From positions 868,001 through 932,000 of the forward strand of contig JAGMUV010000006.1 in NCBI GenBank assembly GCA_020744425.1: a DNA stretch of 64,000 bases. The letters are read 5' to 3'. The position numbers and the translations under genes were made by a program. The stretch's first letter is position 1. Each line of letters begins with the position of its first letter. The DNA comes from Dactylonectria macrodidyma. Its lineage: Eukaryota > Ascomycota > Sordariomycetes > Hypocreales > Nectriaceae. Positions 63,984 through 64,000 of this stretch are shown here, one piece after another. The notes beneath the pieces were generated by a model, which was not told the origin of the DNA, did not search any database, and worked only from the letters and a program-made list of their open reading frames with translations.

Positions 63984-64000
63984 TCCGGTATGGTGTAATG
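63984..64000 (+). tRNA. Second tRNA-Glu, 5' end only
   Basis: The last 17 bases repeat exactly the start of the tRNA-Glu at 63459 (TCCGGTATGGTGTAATG, acceptor and D-arm start). The rest lies beyond the window, so its anticodon is not visible. Confidence 0.75.

Overview
The window looks like nuclear DNA of a filamentous ascomycete, most likely a Sordariomycete and probably Hypocreales. Genes are broken by short spliceosomal introns (about 45 to 85 nt, GT...CTAAC...AG), coding DNA is GC3-rich, spacers are long, tRNA genes carry introns, and the proteins include GPI-anchored GH72 and S28 enzymes, a CYP7/8-like P450 and a Hypocreales-style INO80. The identification rests on gene structure and protein families, not on a marker gene.

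Layout. 1-8.7 kb is a housekeeping block: succinyl-CoA ligase alpha (LSC1, +), the E2 enzyme UBC1 (-), proteasome ATPase RPT2 (+) and a small four-helix promethin/LDO-like membrane protein (-). UBC1 and RPT2 are divergent, and their shared spacer holds a pair of CACGTG boxes in an inverted repeat. From 8.7 to 25.5 kb genes are sparse and metabolic or secreted: a P450 (+), a GPI-anchored S28 peptidase (+), a 429-bp TA-flanked inverted-repeat element (MITE-like), a LacZ-type GH2 beta-galactosidase (+), an intron-containing tRNA-Met (-) and a SYLF-domain protein (+).

25.7-33 kb is the accessory part. A 3.5-kb intronless minus-strand gene encodes an unusual metalloprotease: an IPT/TIG domain, then a protease domain that seems to be interrupted by a beta-propeller, an HEIGH zinc site, and beta-sandwich C-terminal domains. 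It is split by a one-frame shift. Next to it are relics: four 135-nt units of a degraded TPR array whose stops are all explained by C-to-T changes, and a frameshifted fragment of a fungal gene family on the other strand.

33-45 kb holds guanine deaminase (+), a PAP2 lipid phosphatase (-), a secreted S41 peptidase (-), a 5-kb gene-poor gap, and a GH72 beta-1,3-glucanosyltransferase with an X8 module (-). 47-64 kb holds a candidate 52-codon gene (-), a small disordered protein (+), the ABCF ATPase ARB1 (+), the chromatin remodeller INO80 (+), and two tandem tRNA-Glu genes, the second cut by the window end.

How they relate: there is no biosynthetic cluster or operon. The sensible functional groupings are UBC1 with RPT2 (ubiquitin-proteasome), and the cell-surface/secreted set S28, S41 and GH72. 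The best candidate for something undescribed is the chimeric metalloprotease at 25.7-29.3 kb.
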